Below, one piece after another: positions 16,385 to 25,636 of a DNA stretch of 64,000 nt. The stretch's first letter is position 1. The number at the start of each line of letters is the position of its first letter. The notes below the pieces were generated by a model that was given only the letters and a program-made list of their open reading frames with translations, was not told where the DNA came from and ran no database searches. The position numbers and the translations under genes were made by a program. The stretch is from Xylophilus sp. ASV27 (GTDB taxonomy: Bacteria > Pseudomonadota > Gammaproteobacteria > Burkholderiales > Burkholderiaceae_C): contig NZ_JAELTO010000003.1 in the NCBI RefSeq assembly GCF_016428875.1, forward strand, positions 1 to 64,000. The letters are read 5' to 3'.

Positions 16385-17175
16385 TGAAATGGCTCCACTT
16401 CTCCGCACCCGGAGGTGCCGGCAGCCGCTATGGCTGGCTGGAAGACGGGCGCGTACGCGAAGTGCGCGGCACGCCCTTTGGTGAACACGCGCCGACCGGC
16501 GTGTTGCATCGCCTCGAGGACGTGCGCATCGAAGTCCCGCTGGTGCCGCGCACTTTCTATGCAGCCGGCCTCAACTATGTCAGACACATCCGCGAGTACG
16601 CTGGGCAGAGCGGTACCTCGCTCGCGATTCCGCAGCAGGCCGACATCGGCTACCGCGCAGTCAATGCGCTGGTCGCGCACGAAGAGGCCGTGGTCATTCC
16701 GTCGGATGCGCGGCAGGTCGAATACGAGGGCGAACTGGTGGTCCTCATCGGGAAGAAGGCACGCCACCTGAGCGAAGCCGAGGCGCTGGACTGCGTGCTC
16801 GGCTACACCATCGGCAACGACGTGAGCGAGCGACTCTGGCAGGCCTCAGACCGCACCTTCTGGCGCGCAAAGAACTCCGACACCTTCAAACCCATGGGTC
16901 CGTGGATCGAGACCGAATTCGACCTGGACGCCGCCGAGACCACGGTTCGGGTCAACGGAGAGGTGACGACGCATTTCCGCACCGCGGAGATGCTGTTCGG
17001 TGTGCGGACTTTCATCAGCCGCATGAGCCGCTACCTGACCTTGCACCCCGGCGATGTGGTGTGGATGGGCACCGACGGAAAGTCACCGCACCTGAAGGCC
17101 GGCGACGTGGTCGAGGTCGAAATCTCCGGCCTTGGAACACTGCGCAACCACTTCGTCGCCGAAGAGGCGGGCTGA
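16381..17175 (+). CDS. Fumarylacetoacetate hydrolase (FAH) family protein
   Basis: This 264-residue protein has the FAH fold with metal ligands E116 and E118 in VEYEGELVVLIG and D147 in GYTIGNDVSER, plus the usual KNSDTFKPMGPW loop. Members cleave acylpyruvates or tautomerise and decarboxylate 2-oxo-dienoic acids. It is the last enzyme of the operon, so it probably hydrolyses the product of the dioxygenase and dehydrogenase steps. The tandem ATGATG start at 16381 overlaps the Bug stop (ATGA). The closest-fitting annotation is 2-hydroxyhepta-2,4-diene-1,7-dioate isomerase-like, but specificity is unproven. Confidence 0.85.
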   Translation: MMKWLHFSAPGGAGSRYGWLEDGRVREVRGTPFGEHAPTGVLHRLEDVRIEVPLVPRTFYAAGLNYVRHIREYAGQSGTSLAIPQQADIGYRAVNALVAHEEAVVIPSDARQVEYEGELVVLIGKKARHLSEAEALDCVLGYTIGNDVSERLWQASDRTFWRAKNSDTFKPMGPWIETEFDLDAAETTVRVNGEVTTHFRTAEMLFGVRTFISRMSRYLTLHPGDVVWMGTDGKSPHLKAGDVVEVEISGLGTLRNHFVAEEAG

Positions 17176-17194
17176 TACCGCCGCCGGGCCCAGA

Positions 17195-17572
17195 ACGTGT
17201 TCAGAGTCTCCCGAGCAAGAGAGCGAGGAAGGCCAAGGTGACGAGCTGCAAGCGGATGTTGGAGCCAGTGCTCGCAGAGCTTGCACGGCCGCCCTTTCTT
17301 CTCCAGCCCCGCGAAGCTGCGCTCCTCGTGGCGATCTGCACGCTCACGTATTCCCCAGGATTGCCTTGGCGCCCTGCGCGAACGGCGGGCCTACAGCGCC
17401 GCCGTCGCACGGCAGGCTTTGCACCCGGCTCAAGGCGGGCTTGCCGCGCGTGAAGATCCTCAGCGCACCCTTGCGGTCCGTCACCTCGGCGGTCGTCACC
17501 GCGATGGCGTGCGGCAGGCCCTGGGCTTCCACCGCAGTGTGGCGCCCGATGCCCGAGACCTTCCTGCCCGCG
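17195..17572 (-). pseudogene. Decayed IS5-family transposase (mobile element remnant)
   Basis: Two minus-strand frames together match the C-terminal half of an IS5-family DDE transposase. From about 17572 the frame gives GRKVSGIGRHTAVEAQGLP, then HAIAVTTAEVTDRKGAL, RVQSLPCDGGAVGPPFAQG and AKAILG. After a frameshift, a second frame gives YVSVQIATRS and ends LQLVTLAFLALLLGRL at about 17201. Normal intermediate residues are scrambled, so it cannot be functional. The 5' half and the terminal repeats are missing. It lies between the FAH gene and the 3' end of the ABC exporter, and may have replaced the natural end of that gene. Confidence 0.75.
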
Positions 17573-17581
17573 CCATGCCCT

Positions 17582-19315
17582 TCAGGGGGACCGCCGCGCC
17601 AGCACTTCGTCGCGCGGGCCGGCGTCCACCACGTGGCCCGCCTCGACCACCACCACGGTGTCGAAGCGCGCGAGCAGGCCGGGCCTGTGCACCGAGGCGA
17701 TCAGGCAGGCGTGCGGAAAGGCAGCGGCCACGCGGTCGAACACCCGGCCTTCGGCGACCGGATCGAGCGCGCTGGTGGGCTCGTCGAGCAGCAGCATCGA
17801 ACTGCCGCGCGCAGCCAGCGCGCCGCGCGCCAGCGCCAGCCGCTGGCGCTGCCCTCCCGACAGGTTGGCGCCGCGCTCCGACAGCGGGCTGCGCAGGCCA
17901 TCGGGCATCCTGGCCAGCACCTCGTCGAACACGCCGGTATGCAGCGCGGCCTCGATGTGCCGCGGCTCGCCGCTCTGGCCGAAGGTCAGGTTCTCTTCCA
18001 CGCTGGCCTCGAACACCTCGGCCTCCTGCGGGATCAGCGTGGCCAGCCCGCGCAGCGTGGACCAGGGCACCACTGCGCCGTCGCGCAGCAGTTCGCACTG
18101 CTGCGGCGTGTAGAGCCCGGCCAGCGCGCGCAGCAGCGTGCTCTTGCCGCCGCCGCTGGGGCCGATCAGCGCGACGCGGCTGCCGCGCCGCAGCAGCAGG
18201 TTCACATCGCGCAGGCCGCCGCGGCCGCCGGCCGCGTGGCGCCAGTGCACGCCACGCAGTTCCAGCGTCTGCCAGGGGGCATCGGGCACGATGGCCATCA
18301 CCGGCGCGTCGGGGTCGCCCGGCGCGGCCCAGATCGGCTCGGCGCTGCCGTAGTCGGTGTGCATGCGCGCAAAGCCCTGGAAGTTGGCGGCCATCGAGCC
18401 CACCACGTTGGCCGCCTGCTGTGCGTACTGGTAGATCATGAAGACCGTGCCCAGCTGCACCGCCTGCCCCGGCGTGCGCGCCTGCCAGACATAGACGACC
18501 ACCAGGATCCAGGTCAGCGCCATGCCCAGCAGGTCCACCGCGAACCATTTGCCCTCGTTGACCGTGACCGCGCGGCGCAGCGGCGCCATCACGCCGTCCA
18601 TGCGCCGGCCCAGCAGCTTGCGCGACGCCGCCTGCAGCCGCAGGCCGATCACCGTGCCGGCGTTGCCCACCAGGTCCAGCAGCGCGGCCACGTAGCGGCG
18701 CTCGGCATCGTTCTCGGCGCGGGCCAGCTGCATCAGCGCCCGGTCGAAGCGCAGGATGATGAAGGCAATGGCCACATAGCCGGTCAGCGCAATCGCGCCG
18801 CTGGTGCGCGACAGCAGCGCCAGCGCCACCAGTGGCCCGACGAAGTTGAAGGCGTTCTGCAGGTAGCCGAACTGGTTCTGCGCAAAGTCCGAGAGCGCAC
18901 GGCTGGCCTGCACCACGCGGTGCTGCAGGTCGCCCGAATGGCGCCCGTCGCGCCAGGCCAGCGGCGCGGCCGCAATGCGGGCATAGAGCTGGTCGGCCAT
19001 GCGCTCGCGCACCCGCACGCCCACGTTGCGCTCCAGGATGCGGCCCGGGCCGTGCAGGCACCATGACAGCAGGTACACGCACGCCAGACTGGCGATCCAG
19101 CGCCCCGCGCCGGCCAGGTCGTCGCGCTGCAGTGCGTTGATGGCCTGCGCGGCCAGCCAGGGCATGGTGAGCCGCAGCAGTTGCGCGGCCGACAGCAACG
19201 CGGTTGCGCCCAGCAGTTGGCCGCGCTTGCCTGCGGCATGCAGCCAGAGCGCGCGGTATAGCTCGCGCACCGCGCGCGACGGCGCGGCCGCGGCGGGCTG
19301 CTCGGCGGCCTTCAT
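17582..19315 (-). CDS. ABC exporter, fused permease-ATPase half-transporter
   Basis: This 577-residue inner-membrane exporter has five to six spans within residues 33-300. The nucleotide-binding domain carries Walker A GPSGGGKS (385-392), Q430, signature LSGGQ (485-489), Walker B LLLDEP (508-513) and H-loop H543. As a half-transporter it should work as a dimer. Its start codon overlaps the stop of the giant uvrA gene by four bases, so the two are translationally coupled. It stops soon after the last conserved strand, and a transposase remnant follows within 10 bases, so the tail may be trimmed. The substrate is unknown; a drug or DNA-damaging compound fits the UvrA neighbour. Confidence 0.8.
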   Translation of the reverse strand: MKAAEQPAAAAPSRAVRELYRALWLHAAGKRGQLLGATALLSAAQLLRLTMPWLAAQAINALQRDDLAGAGRWIASLACVYLLSWCLHGPGRILERNVGVRVRERMADQLYARIAAAPLAWRDGRHSGDLQHRVVQASRALSDFAQNQFGYLQNAFNFVGPLVALALLSRTSGAIALTGYVAIAFIILRFDRALMQLARAENDAERRYVAALLDLVGNAGTVIGLRLQAASRKLLGRRMDGVMAPLRRAVTVNEGKWFAVDLLGMALTWILVVVYVWQARTPGQAVQLGTVFMIYQYAQQAANVVGSMAANFQGFARMHTDYGSAEPIWAAPGDPDAPVMAIVPDAPWQTLELRGVHWRHAAGGRGGLRDVNLLLRRGSRVALIGPSGGGKSTLLRALAGLYTPQQCELLRDGAVVPWSTLRGLATLIPQEAEVFEASVEENLTFGQSGEPRHIEAALHTGVFDEVLARMPDGLRSPLSERGANLSGGQRQRLALARGALAARGSSMLLLDEPTSALDPVAEGRVFDRVAAAFPHACLIASVHRPGLLARFDTVVVVEAGHVVDAGPRDEVLARRSP

Positions 19316-22300
19316 GGCGCCGCGGCAGCCCCGGCTGCGGATCGGGCACCGCCGCGGGCCAGCACCCGCTCCAGCGCCCGCCCTGTGGGGGTGCCCAGCC
19401 GCACCACGTCCTCCGGCGTGGCGGTGGCGACCACGCGGCCGCCTCCGTCGCCGCCCTCGGGGCCCAGGTCTATCACCCAGTCGGCCTCGGCGATCACGTC
19501 CAGGTCGTGCTCGATGACCAGCACGCTGTGGCCGCCGGACACCAGGCGGTGCAGCACGTGCACCAGCTTCTCGACGTCGGCCATGTGCAGGCCGACGGTG
19601 GGTTCGTCCAGCACGTAGAAGGTGTGCGGCGCCTTCTGGCCGCGGCGCGCGACGTCGTCGCGCACCTTGCTCAGCTCCGTGACGAGCTTGATGCGCTGCG
19701 CCTCGCCGCCGGACAGCGTGGGCGAGGGCTGGCCCAGCGTGAGGTAGCCCAGGCCCACGTCCTTCAGCAATTGCAGCGGGTGGCTGATGTGGGGCATGGC
19801 GGCGAAGAACGCCACCGCGTCGTCCACCTCCATCTGCAGCACGTCGCCGATGCTCTTGCCCCGCCAGGTGACGGCCAGCGTCTCGGGGTTGAAGCGCGCG
19901 CCGTGGCAGGTTTCGCAGGGCACCTTCACGTCGGGCAGAAAGCTCATGCCGATGGTGCGCACGCCCGCGCCTTCGCAGGCCGGGCAGCGGCCGTCGCCGG
20001 TGTTGAAGCTGAAGCGGCCCGGCGCGTAGCCGCGCGCCTTGGCCTCCAGCGTCTCGGCGAACAGCTTGCGGATGGTGTCCCAGAAGCCGATGTAGGTGGC
20101 CGGGCAACTGCGCGGCGTCTTGCCGATCGGGGTCTGGTCCACTTCCAGCACGCGGTCTATGGCCTGGTAGCCGTCCAGGCTGTCGCAGCCGGACCAGGCC
20201 GGGTGCCCGCCGGCGTCGTCGGCCTCGCGGCCGGCCTTGGTCGTGCGCTGCTGCACGGCGGCCTGCACGTTGGCCAGCAGCACGTCGCGCGCCAGCGTGG
20301 ACTTGCCCGATCCGCTGACGCCGGTGATGGCCACCAGGCGCTTGAGCGGCACGTCGATGTCAACCTCCCGCAGGTTGTGCAGGCTGGCGCCGCGCAGTTC
20401 CAGCCAGTCGATTTCCGTATCCGGTGCGTCAGCGCCGGTCAGCGATGGCGCCACGGGCCTGCGTGCCTGCAATGGGTGCTTCATCGCATGCAGCAGGTAG
20501 CGTCCGGTCTGCGAATCGGCGGCCTGCTCGATGTCCTGCACCGAGCCCTCGGCCACGACGCGGCCGCCGCGCTTGCCGGCGCTCGGGCCGATGTCGATGA
20601 TGTGCTCGGCGCGGCGGATGGTGTCCTCGTCATGCTCCACCACCACCAGCGTGTTGCCCTTCCCGCTCAACTTGTGCAGCGCATCGAGCAGGATCTGGTT
20701 GTCGCGCGCATGCAGGCCGATGGTGGGTTCGTCCAGCACGTAGCACACGCCCTGCAGGTTGCTGCCGAGCTGCGCCGCGAGCCGGATGCGCTGCGCCTCG
20801 CCGCCCGAGAGCGAAGGGGCGCCGCGGTCCAGCGTGAGGTAGCCCAGGCCGACCTCCTCCAGGAATTCCAGACGGCTGCGGATCTCGGGCAGCAGGTCGC
20901 GCGCCACGCCGGCCTCGCGGCCTTCGAGCGTGAGCGCGTCGGCCCACAGCCGCAGCGTCTGCACGCTGCGCCGTGCCAGCGCGGTGATCGGCGTGCCATG
21001 GAACTGCACCGCGCGCGCCGTGGCGTTGAGCCGCGTGCCGGCGCAGGTCGGGCAGGCGGTGTCGGCGACGTCTTCCACCTCGGGCTCGGCGAAGGTCTGC
21101 TCGCGGCCCTTCTGGTCGTCGGCCTGCACCGAGTCGTCGAACGCCCGGCGCTGCTCCTTGGTCAGCTTGATGCCGGTGCCCACGCAGTCCGGGCACCAGC
21201 CGTGCTTGCTGTTGTAGCTGAACAGGCGCGGGTCCAGCTCGGCATAGCTGGTGCTGCAAACCGGGCAGGCGCGCCGGGTGGAGAACGCCTGCAGCGTGCC
21301 GATGCCGGCGGTGGGCGTGCCGGCCTCCATCGCGGCGCGCAGGCCGCCGATGTCCGACAGCACGTGGACCACGCCCTTGCCAAGCTCCAGCGCGCGCGCC
21401 AGCGCCTCGCGCAGCGCGGCCTCCTGGCGCGGATCGACGTCCAGGCTGATCACCGGCAGCTCGATCGTGTGCTCCTTGAAACGGTCGATGCGCGGGAACC
21501 TGGTGGTCGGCAGGAAGTTGCCGTCCACCCGCAGATGGGTGTAGCCGCGCGGGCGCGCCCAGTCGGCCAGTTCGGTGTAGACGCCCTTGCGCGCCACCAC
21601 CAGCGGCGCCAGCAGGCCGATGTGCTGGCCGCGGAAGCGTTTGAGGATCTGCGCCGCGATGCTGTCGGGCGTCTGCGGCTCCACCGCCGCGCCGTCGTGG
21701 ATGCAGTGCTGCGTGCCGAGCTTGACGTAGAGCAGGCGCAGGAAGTGCCAGACCTCGGTGGTGGTGCCGACGGTGCTCTTGCGCCCGCCGCGCGACAGGC
21801 GCTGCTCGATCGCCACCGTGGGCGGAATGCCGTAGACCGCGTCCACCTCGGGCCGGCCGGCCGGCTGCACGATGCTGCGCGCGTAGGCGTTGAGCGATTC
21901 GAGGTAGCGCCGCTGCCCTTCGTTGAACAGGATGTCGAAGGCCAGGGTGGACTTGCCCGAGCCGCTGACGCCGGTCACCACGTTGAACTTGCCGCGCGGT
22001 ATGTCGACGCTGACGCCCTTGAGGTTGTGCTCGCGCGCGTTGACGATCTCGATCGCCGTGGCGCCCTGCGCCGGCCGCGCATGGGCCGCCCGCACTACTT
22101 TCTGCAGCGGCACGCCTTCTTCTGCCGTATGCCCGCCCACGCCCAGCGCCTGCTCGTACTCGCGCAGCGCGCGGCCGGTGTGCGACGTGGGGTGCCTGCG
22201 CACGTCCTCGGGCGTACCTTGGGCCACCACCAGGCCGCCGCCGTCGCCGCCCTCGGGCCCCAGGTCGATCAGCCAGTCGCTGGCGCGGATCACATCCAGG

Positions 22301-25113
22301 TTGTGCTCGATCACCACGAGCGAGTGGCCCGCGTCCAGCAGCCGGCGCAGCGCGCGCATGAGCTTGGCGATGTCGTCGAAGTGCAGGCCGGTGGTGGGCT
22401 CGTCGAACAGGAACAGCGTGCCCTTGCGCGCCAGCGCCTGCTTGCTGGCGCTGGCGCTCTTGGCGGCTTCGGCCAGGAAGCCGGCGAGCTTCAGGCGCTG
22501 GGCCTCGCCGCCCGACAAGGTCGGCACCGGCTGGCCCAGCTTGACGTACTCGAGCCCCACGTCGACGATGGGTTGCAGCGCGCGGATCACCTCGCGGTCG
22601 TTCTTGAAGCGCTCGGCCGCCTCGCTCACGGTCAGGTCCAGCACGTCGGCCACGTTCAGCATGCGGCCGCCGCGCTCCACCGTGACTTCCAGTATTTCCG
22701 GCCGGTAACGCTTGCCGTCGCAGTCGGGGCAGCGCAGGTAGACGTCGGAGAGGAACTGCATCTCCACGTGCTCGAAGCCCGAGCCGCCGCAGGTCGGGCA
22801 GCGGCCGTCGCCGCTATTGAAGCTGAACTTGCTCGCCGTGTAGCTGCGCTGGCGCGACAGCGGCGCGGTGGCGAAGATTTCGCGCACCGCGTCCCAGGCG
22901 CCGACGTAGCTCACCGGGTTGGAGCGCGCGGTCTTGCCGATGGGCGACTGGTCCACGAACACCACGTCGCTCAGGTGGTCGGCGCCCAGCAGCCGGTCGT
23001 GCCGGCCGGGCGTTTCGGTGGCCTTGCCGAAGTGGCGCGCCAGCGCCGGCGCCAGCACGTCCTGGATCAGGCTCGACTTGCCCGAGCCGCTGACGCCGGT
23101 CACGGTGACCAGGCGCTGCAGCGGGATCTCGACCGAGACATTGCGCAGGTTGTGCTCGCGCGCGCCCTCCAGCACCAGGCGCGGCGTGCTGTCGCCCACC
23201 GGCCGCTTGAAGCCCATGCCGATCTGCTTGCGGCCGCTCAGGTAGGCGCCGGTGAGCGTGTCGGCGCGGCGCAGTTCGTCGGGCGTGCCGTCGAACACGA
23301 TCTGGCCGCCGCGCTCGCCCGGGCCCGGGCCCATGTCGATCATGCGGTCGGCCGCCAGCATCACGGCCGGGTCGTGCTCCACCACCACCAGGGTGTTGCC
23401 GGCATCGCGCAGGCGCTGCATGGCCTCGGTGATGCGGTCCATGTCGCGCGGGTGCAGGCCGATGCTGGGCTCGTCCAGCACGAACAGGGTGTTGACCAGC
23501 GAGGTGCCGAGCGCTGTGGTCAGGTTGATGCGCTGCACCTCGCCTCCGGACAGGGTGCGGCTCTGCCGGTCCAGCGTGAGGTAGCCGATGCCCACGTCGT
23601 GCAGGTAGCGCAGCCGCGTGGTGATTTCCTCGAACAGCAGCTTGAGCGCCTGGGCATCGGCTTCGCCCGCCGCCGTGCCGTCGCCGCGGTGCTCGATCCG
23701 GTCGAAGAAGCGCCGCAGCCGCTCGATCGGCAGCAGCATCAGGTCGTGCAGGCTGAGGCCGGGCAGGGCCTCGAGCTGCGCGCGCGACCATGGCACGCCA
23801 TGCGGCATGAAGCGCTTCTCGGGCGGCAGCACCGCGTCCGCGTCGTCCTTGCCGCCGATGCGCCAGAGCAGGCTCTCCAGCTTCAGGCGCGCGCCGCCGC
23901 AGGTGGGGCATGGCGTGTAGCTGCGGTACTTGGACAGCAGCACCCGGATGTGCATCTTGTAGGCCTTGCTCTCCAGGTACTCGAAGAAGCGCCGTATGCC
24001 ATACCACTGCTTGTTCCAGTTGCCTTCCTTGTAGTGCGGCGTGCCGTCGATCACCCAGTGCCGCTGCTCGGGCGTGAGCTTGTTCCAGGGGGTGTCGCGC
24101 GGAATGCCGGCCGCCTCGGCATGGCGCATGAGGTCGTCCTGCGCCTCCTTCCAGGCGGGCGTCTGGATGGTCTTGATGGCGCCGGCGCGCAGGGTCTTCT
24201 TCTCGTCCGGGATCACCAGGCCGTAGTCCACGCCGATCACGCGGCCGAAGCCGCGGCAGGTCTCGCAGGCACCGGCCGGCGAGTTGAACGAGAACATCGA
24301 CGGGATCGGCTCGGCATAGCGCCGGTCGCTCTCCGGGCAGTGCAGGCCGGTGGAGAAGCGCCAGATCTCGGCCTCTTGCCCTTCCTCGCGCAGTCGGTAG
24401 ACGTTGAGCCGGCCGCCGCCACGCTTCAACGCCGTCTCTATCGCCTCGACCGCGCGGGCGTTCTCCACCGAGCCGGCGCGGAAGCGGTCGGCGGCCACGT
24501 CCAGTACGGTGCGCGGGCCGGTCGGCGTGGCCACCTCGCGTTGCGCCTGCACCCGCGTGAAGCCGCTGGCCGACAGCCACTGCTCGATTTCCGCGGCGCT
24601 GGTGCCCGCCGGCAGTTCCACCGGGAAGGTGACGACCAGGCGCGGTTCCTGGCCGCCGTCCTGCGCCGCGGCCGCAGCGGCGCGGGCGCGCAGCTCGGCC
24701 AGGATGGTGTCGGGTGAGTCGTGCCGCACCGGCAGCGCGGTATCGCGGTCGAACAGCTGCGCGGCCCGGGCATAGAGCAGCTTCAGGTGGTCGTTCAGCT
24801 CGGTCATGGTGCCAACCGTGGAGCGCGAGGAGCGCACCGGGTTGGTCTGGTCGATCGCAATGGCCGGCGGCACCCCCTCCACCCGGTCCACCGCAGGCTT
24901 GTCCATGCGGTCGAGGAACTGGCGCGCATAGGCAGAGAAAGTCTCCACGTAGCGGCGCTGGCCTTCGGCGTACAGGGTGTCGAACACCAGGCTGGACTTG
25001 CCCGAGCCGCTGGGTCCGGTCACCACGGTCAGCTCGCCGGTGCGGATGTCGAGGTCGAGGTTCTTGAGGTTGTGCTGGCGCGCACCGCGGATGCGGATGG
25101 TTCCCTGGGACAT
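19312..25113 (-). CDS. uvrA: Double-length UvrA-family excinuclease ATPase (four ABC modules)
   Basis: This 1933-residue protein is about twice the length of ordinary UvrA (about 940 residues) and consists of two UvrA units in tandem. Four Walker A motifs are visible (GPSGSGKSS at 33-41, others near residues 675, 1050 and 1600), with four LSGGE signatures near 520, 867, 1434 and 1799. Zinc-binding CPxC clusters sit in both units. UvrA recognises bulky DNA lesions and loads UvrB. Fused paralogues occur in Burkholderiales and are not the only UvrA of the cell, so this may be a specialised damage or drug-protection protein. It starts at ATG 25113 and is coupled to an ABC exporter. Confidence 0.85.
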   Translation of the reverse strand: MSQGTIRIRGARQHNLKNLDLDIRTGELTVVTGPSGSGKSSLVFDTLYAEGQRRYVETFSAYARQFLDRMDKPAVDRVEGVPPAIAIDQTNPVRSSRSTVGTMTELNDHLKLLYARAAQLFDRDTALPVRHDSPDTILAELRARAAAAAAQDGGQEPRLVVTFPVELPAGTSAAEIEQWLSASGFTRVQAQREVATPTGPRTVLDVAADRFRAGSVENARAVEAIETALKRGGGRLNVYRLREEGQEAEIWRFSTGLHCPESDRRYAEPIPSMFSFNSPAGACETCRGFGRVIGVDYGLVIPDEKKTLRAGAIKTIQTPAWKEAQDDLMRHAEAAGIPRDTPWNKLTPEQRHWVIDGTPHYKEGNWNKQWYGIRRFFEYLESKAYKMHIRVLLSKYRSYTPCPTCGGARLKLESLLWRIGGKDDADAVLPPEKRFMPHGVPWSRAQLEALPGLSLHDLMLLPIERLRRFFDRIEHRGDGTAAGEADAQALKLLFEEITTRLRYLHDVGIGYLTLDRQSRTLSGGEVQRINLTTALGTSLVNTLFVLDEPSIGLHPRDMDRITEAMQRLRDAGNTLVVVEHDPAVMLAADRMIDMGPGPGERGGQIVFDGTPDELRRADTLTGAYLSGRKQIGMGFKRPVGDSTPRLVLEGAREHNLRNVSVEIPLQRLVTVTGVSGSGKSSLIQDVLAPALARHFGKATETPGRHDRLLGADHLSDVVFVDQSPIGKTARSNPVSYVGAWDAVREIFATAPLSRQRSYTASKFSFNSGDGRCPTCGGSGFEHVEMQFLSDVYLRCPDCDGKRYRPEILEVTVERGGRMLNVADVLDLTVSEAAERFKNDREVIRALQPIVDVGLEYVKLGQPVPTLSGGEAQRLKLAGFLAEAAKSASASKQALARKGTLFLFDEPTTGLHFDDIAKLMRALRRLLDAGHSLVVIEHNLDVIRASDWLIDLGPEGGDGGGLVVAQGTPEDVRRHPTSHTGRALREYEQALGVGGHTAEEGVPLQKVVRAAHARPAQGATAIEIVNAREHNLKGVSVDIPRGKFNVVTGVSGSGKSTLAFDILFNEGQRRYLESLNAYARSIVQPAGRPEVDAVYGIPPTVAIEQRLSRGGRKSTVGTTTEVWHFLRLLYVKLGTQHCIHDGAAVEPQTPDSIAAQILKRFRGQHIGLLAPLVVARKGVYTELADWARPRGYTHLRVDGNFLPTTRFPRIDRFKEHTIELPVISLDVDPRQEAALREALARALELGKGVVHVLSDIGGLRAAMEAGTPTAGIGTLQAFSTRRACPVCSTSYAELDPRLFSYNSKHGWCPDCVGTGIKLTKEQRRAFDDSVQADDQKGREQTFAEPEVEDVADTACPTCAGTRLNATARAVQFHGTPITALARRSVQTLRLWADALTLEGREAGVARDLLPEIRSRLEFLEEVGLGYLTLDRGAPSLSGGEAQRIRLAAQLGSNLQGVCYVLDEPTIGLHARDNQILLDALHKLSGKGNTLVVVEHDEDTIRRAEHIIDIGPSAGKRGGRVVAEGSVQDIEQAADSQTGRYLLHAMKHPLQARRPVAPSLTGADAPDTEIDWLELRGASLHNLREVDIDVPLKRLVAITGVSGSGKSTLARDVLLANVQAAVQQRTTKAGREADDAGGHPAWSGCDSLDGYQAIDRVLEVDQTPIGKTPRSCPATYIGFWDTIRKLFAETLEAKARGYAPGRFSFNTGDGRCPACEGAGVRTIGMSFLPDVKVPCETCHGARFNPETLAVTWRGKSIGDVLQMEVDDAVAFFAAMPHISHPLQLLKDVGLGYLTLGQPSPTLSGGEAQRIKLVTELSKVRDDVARRGQKAPHTFYVLDEPTVGLHMADVEKLVHVLHRLVSGGHSVLVIEHDLDVIAEADWVIDLGPEGGDGGGRVVATATPEDVVRLGTPTGRALERVLARGGARSAAGAAAAP

Positions 25114-25228
25114 GGGCGGGTCTTGGTGAGGAGTGCGGAGGTGAGGCGGAACATTCTAGGGATACGATGCGCCGCCGTCTGCCACGGGGCCAGGCCCCGC
25201 GCCGCCCTCCTTTTGCCAGCCCGCCGGC

Positions 25229-25375
25229 TCAGCGCGAGGCGGGCGCGGGCTCCGCCGGGGCGTGGATGTCGCCGCCGTGCTGCTCGCCGCCGAGGCTGGC
25301 CTTGTCACCAGCCTTCATGATCACGAACAGGGAAAGGGCAGCAAAAATGGCAAAGCCGATGGCAATCTTCAACAT
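25229..25375 (-). CDS. 48-residue single-span membrane peptide
   Basis: The minus strand from ATG 25375 to TGA 25229 encodes 48 residues: a basic, hydrophobic N-terminus (MLKIAIGFAIFAALSLFVIM) forming one membrane span, then a polar tail rich in Gly, His and Pro (GDKASLGGEQHGGDIHAP). It has a clean start and stop and typical tail composition, so I take it as a real small protein, though I do not recognise a family. It lies between uvrA and the symporter on the same strand, about 115 bases from the uvrA start. Peptides of this type often associate with a larger membrane complex. Confidence 0.55.
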   Translation of the reverse strand: MLKIAIGFAIFAALSLFVIMKAGDKASLGGEQHGGDIHAPAEPAPASR

Positions 25376-25519
25376 GTTTGTTTCCTACGATTACACAAAT
25401 GCGGATATGGAAATGAAAGAGGCTCCCAGCCGCCCAAGCGGTGGAGAGCCCCGGGGAAACGGAAGTGCGCGCCGCAAAGATCCATGAAGCCCCCGCGGCG
25501 CACGCATCACAAGGGCCCG

Positions 25520-25636
25520 GAAGGCCGCGGAGCAGGCCATGCGCAGACATCCGCCGAACCGGCTCCGCCGGGCCGCAGGATGTGCCCCCTGCAAGGGGGT
25601 TGGCGGAGATGCGAAGCGCGGAGCCTGCGGGCGCTT
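25520..25636 (-). repeat. Stem-loop repeat copy a, after the symporter gene
   Basis: On the minus strand this follows the symporter stop directly. Its core stem-loop spans 25547-25583 (outer arms ACATCC and GGATGT, inner arms CCGGC and GCCGG around TCC). It is followed by the CCGCGGAGCAGGCCATGCGCAG-like flank (read on the plus strand upstream of the stem), nearly identical to the copy at 61067-61103. A stretch reading GATGCGAAGCGCGGAGCCTGCGGG adjoins the stop codon. Confidence 0.75.

Noticed and set aside
19204-24717. 1837-codon plus-strand open frame opposite uvrA
   Set aside because: It is an antisense shadow of uvrA: the minus strand carries four complete ABC modules with all motifs, while the plus frame has no known domain and an odd composition rich in Ala, Arg, Gly and His, typical of antisense frames in GC-rich DNA.
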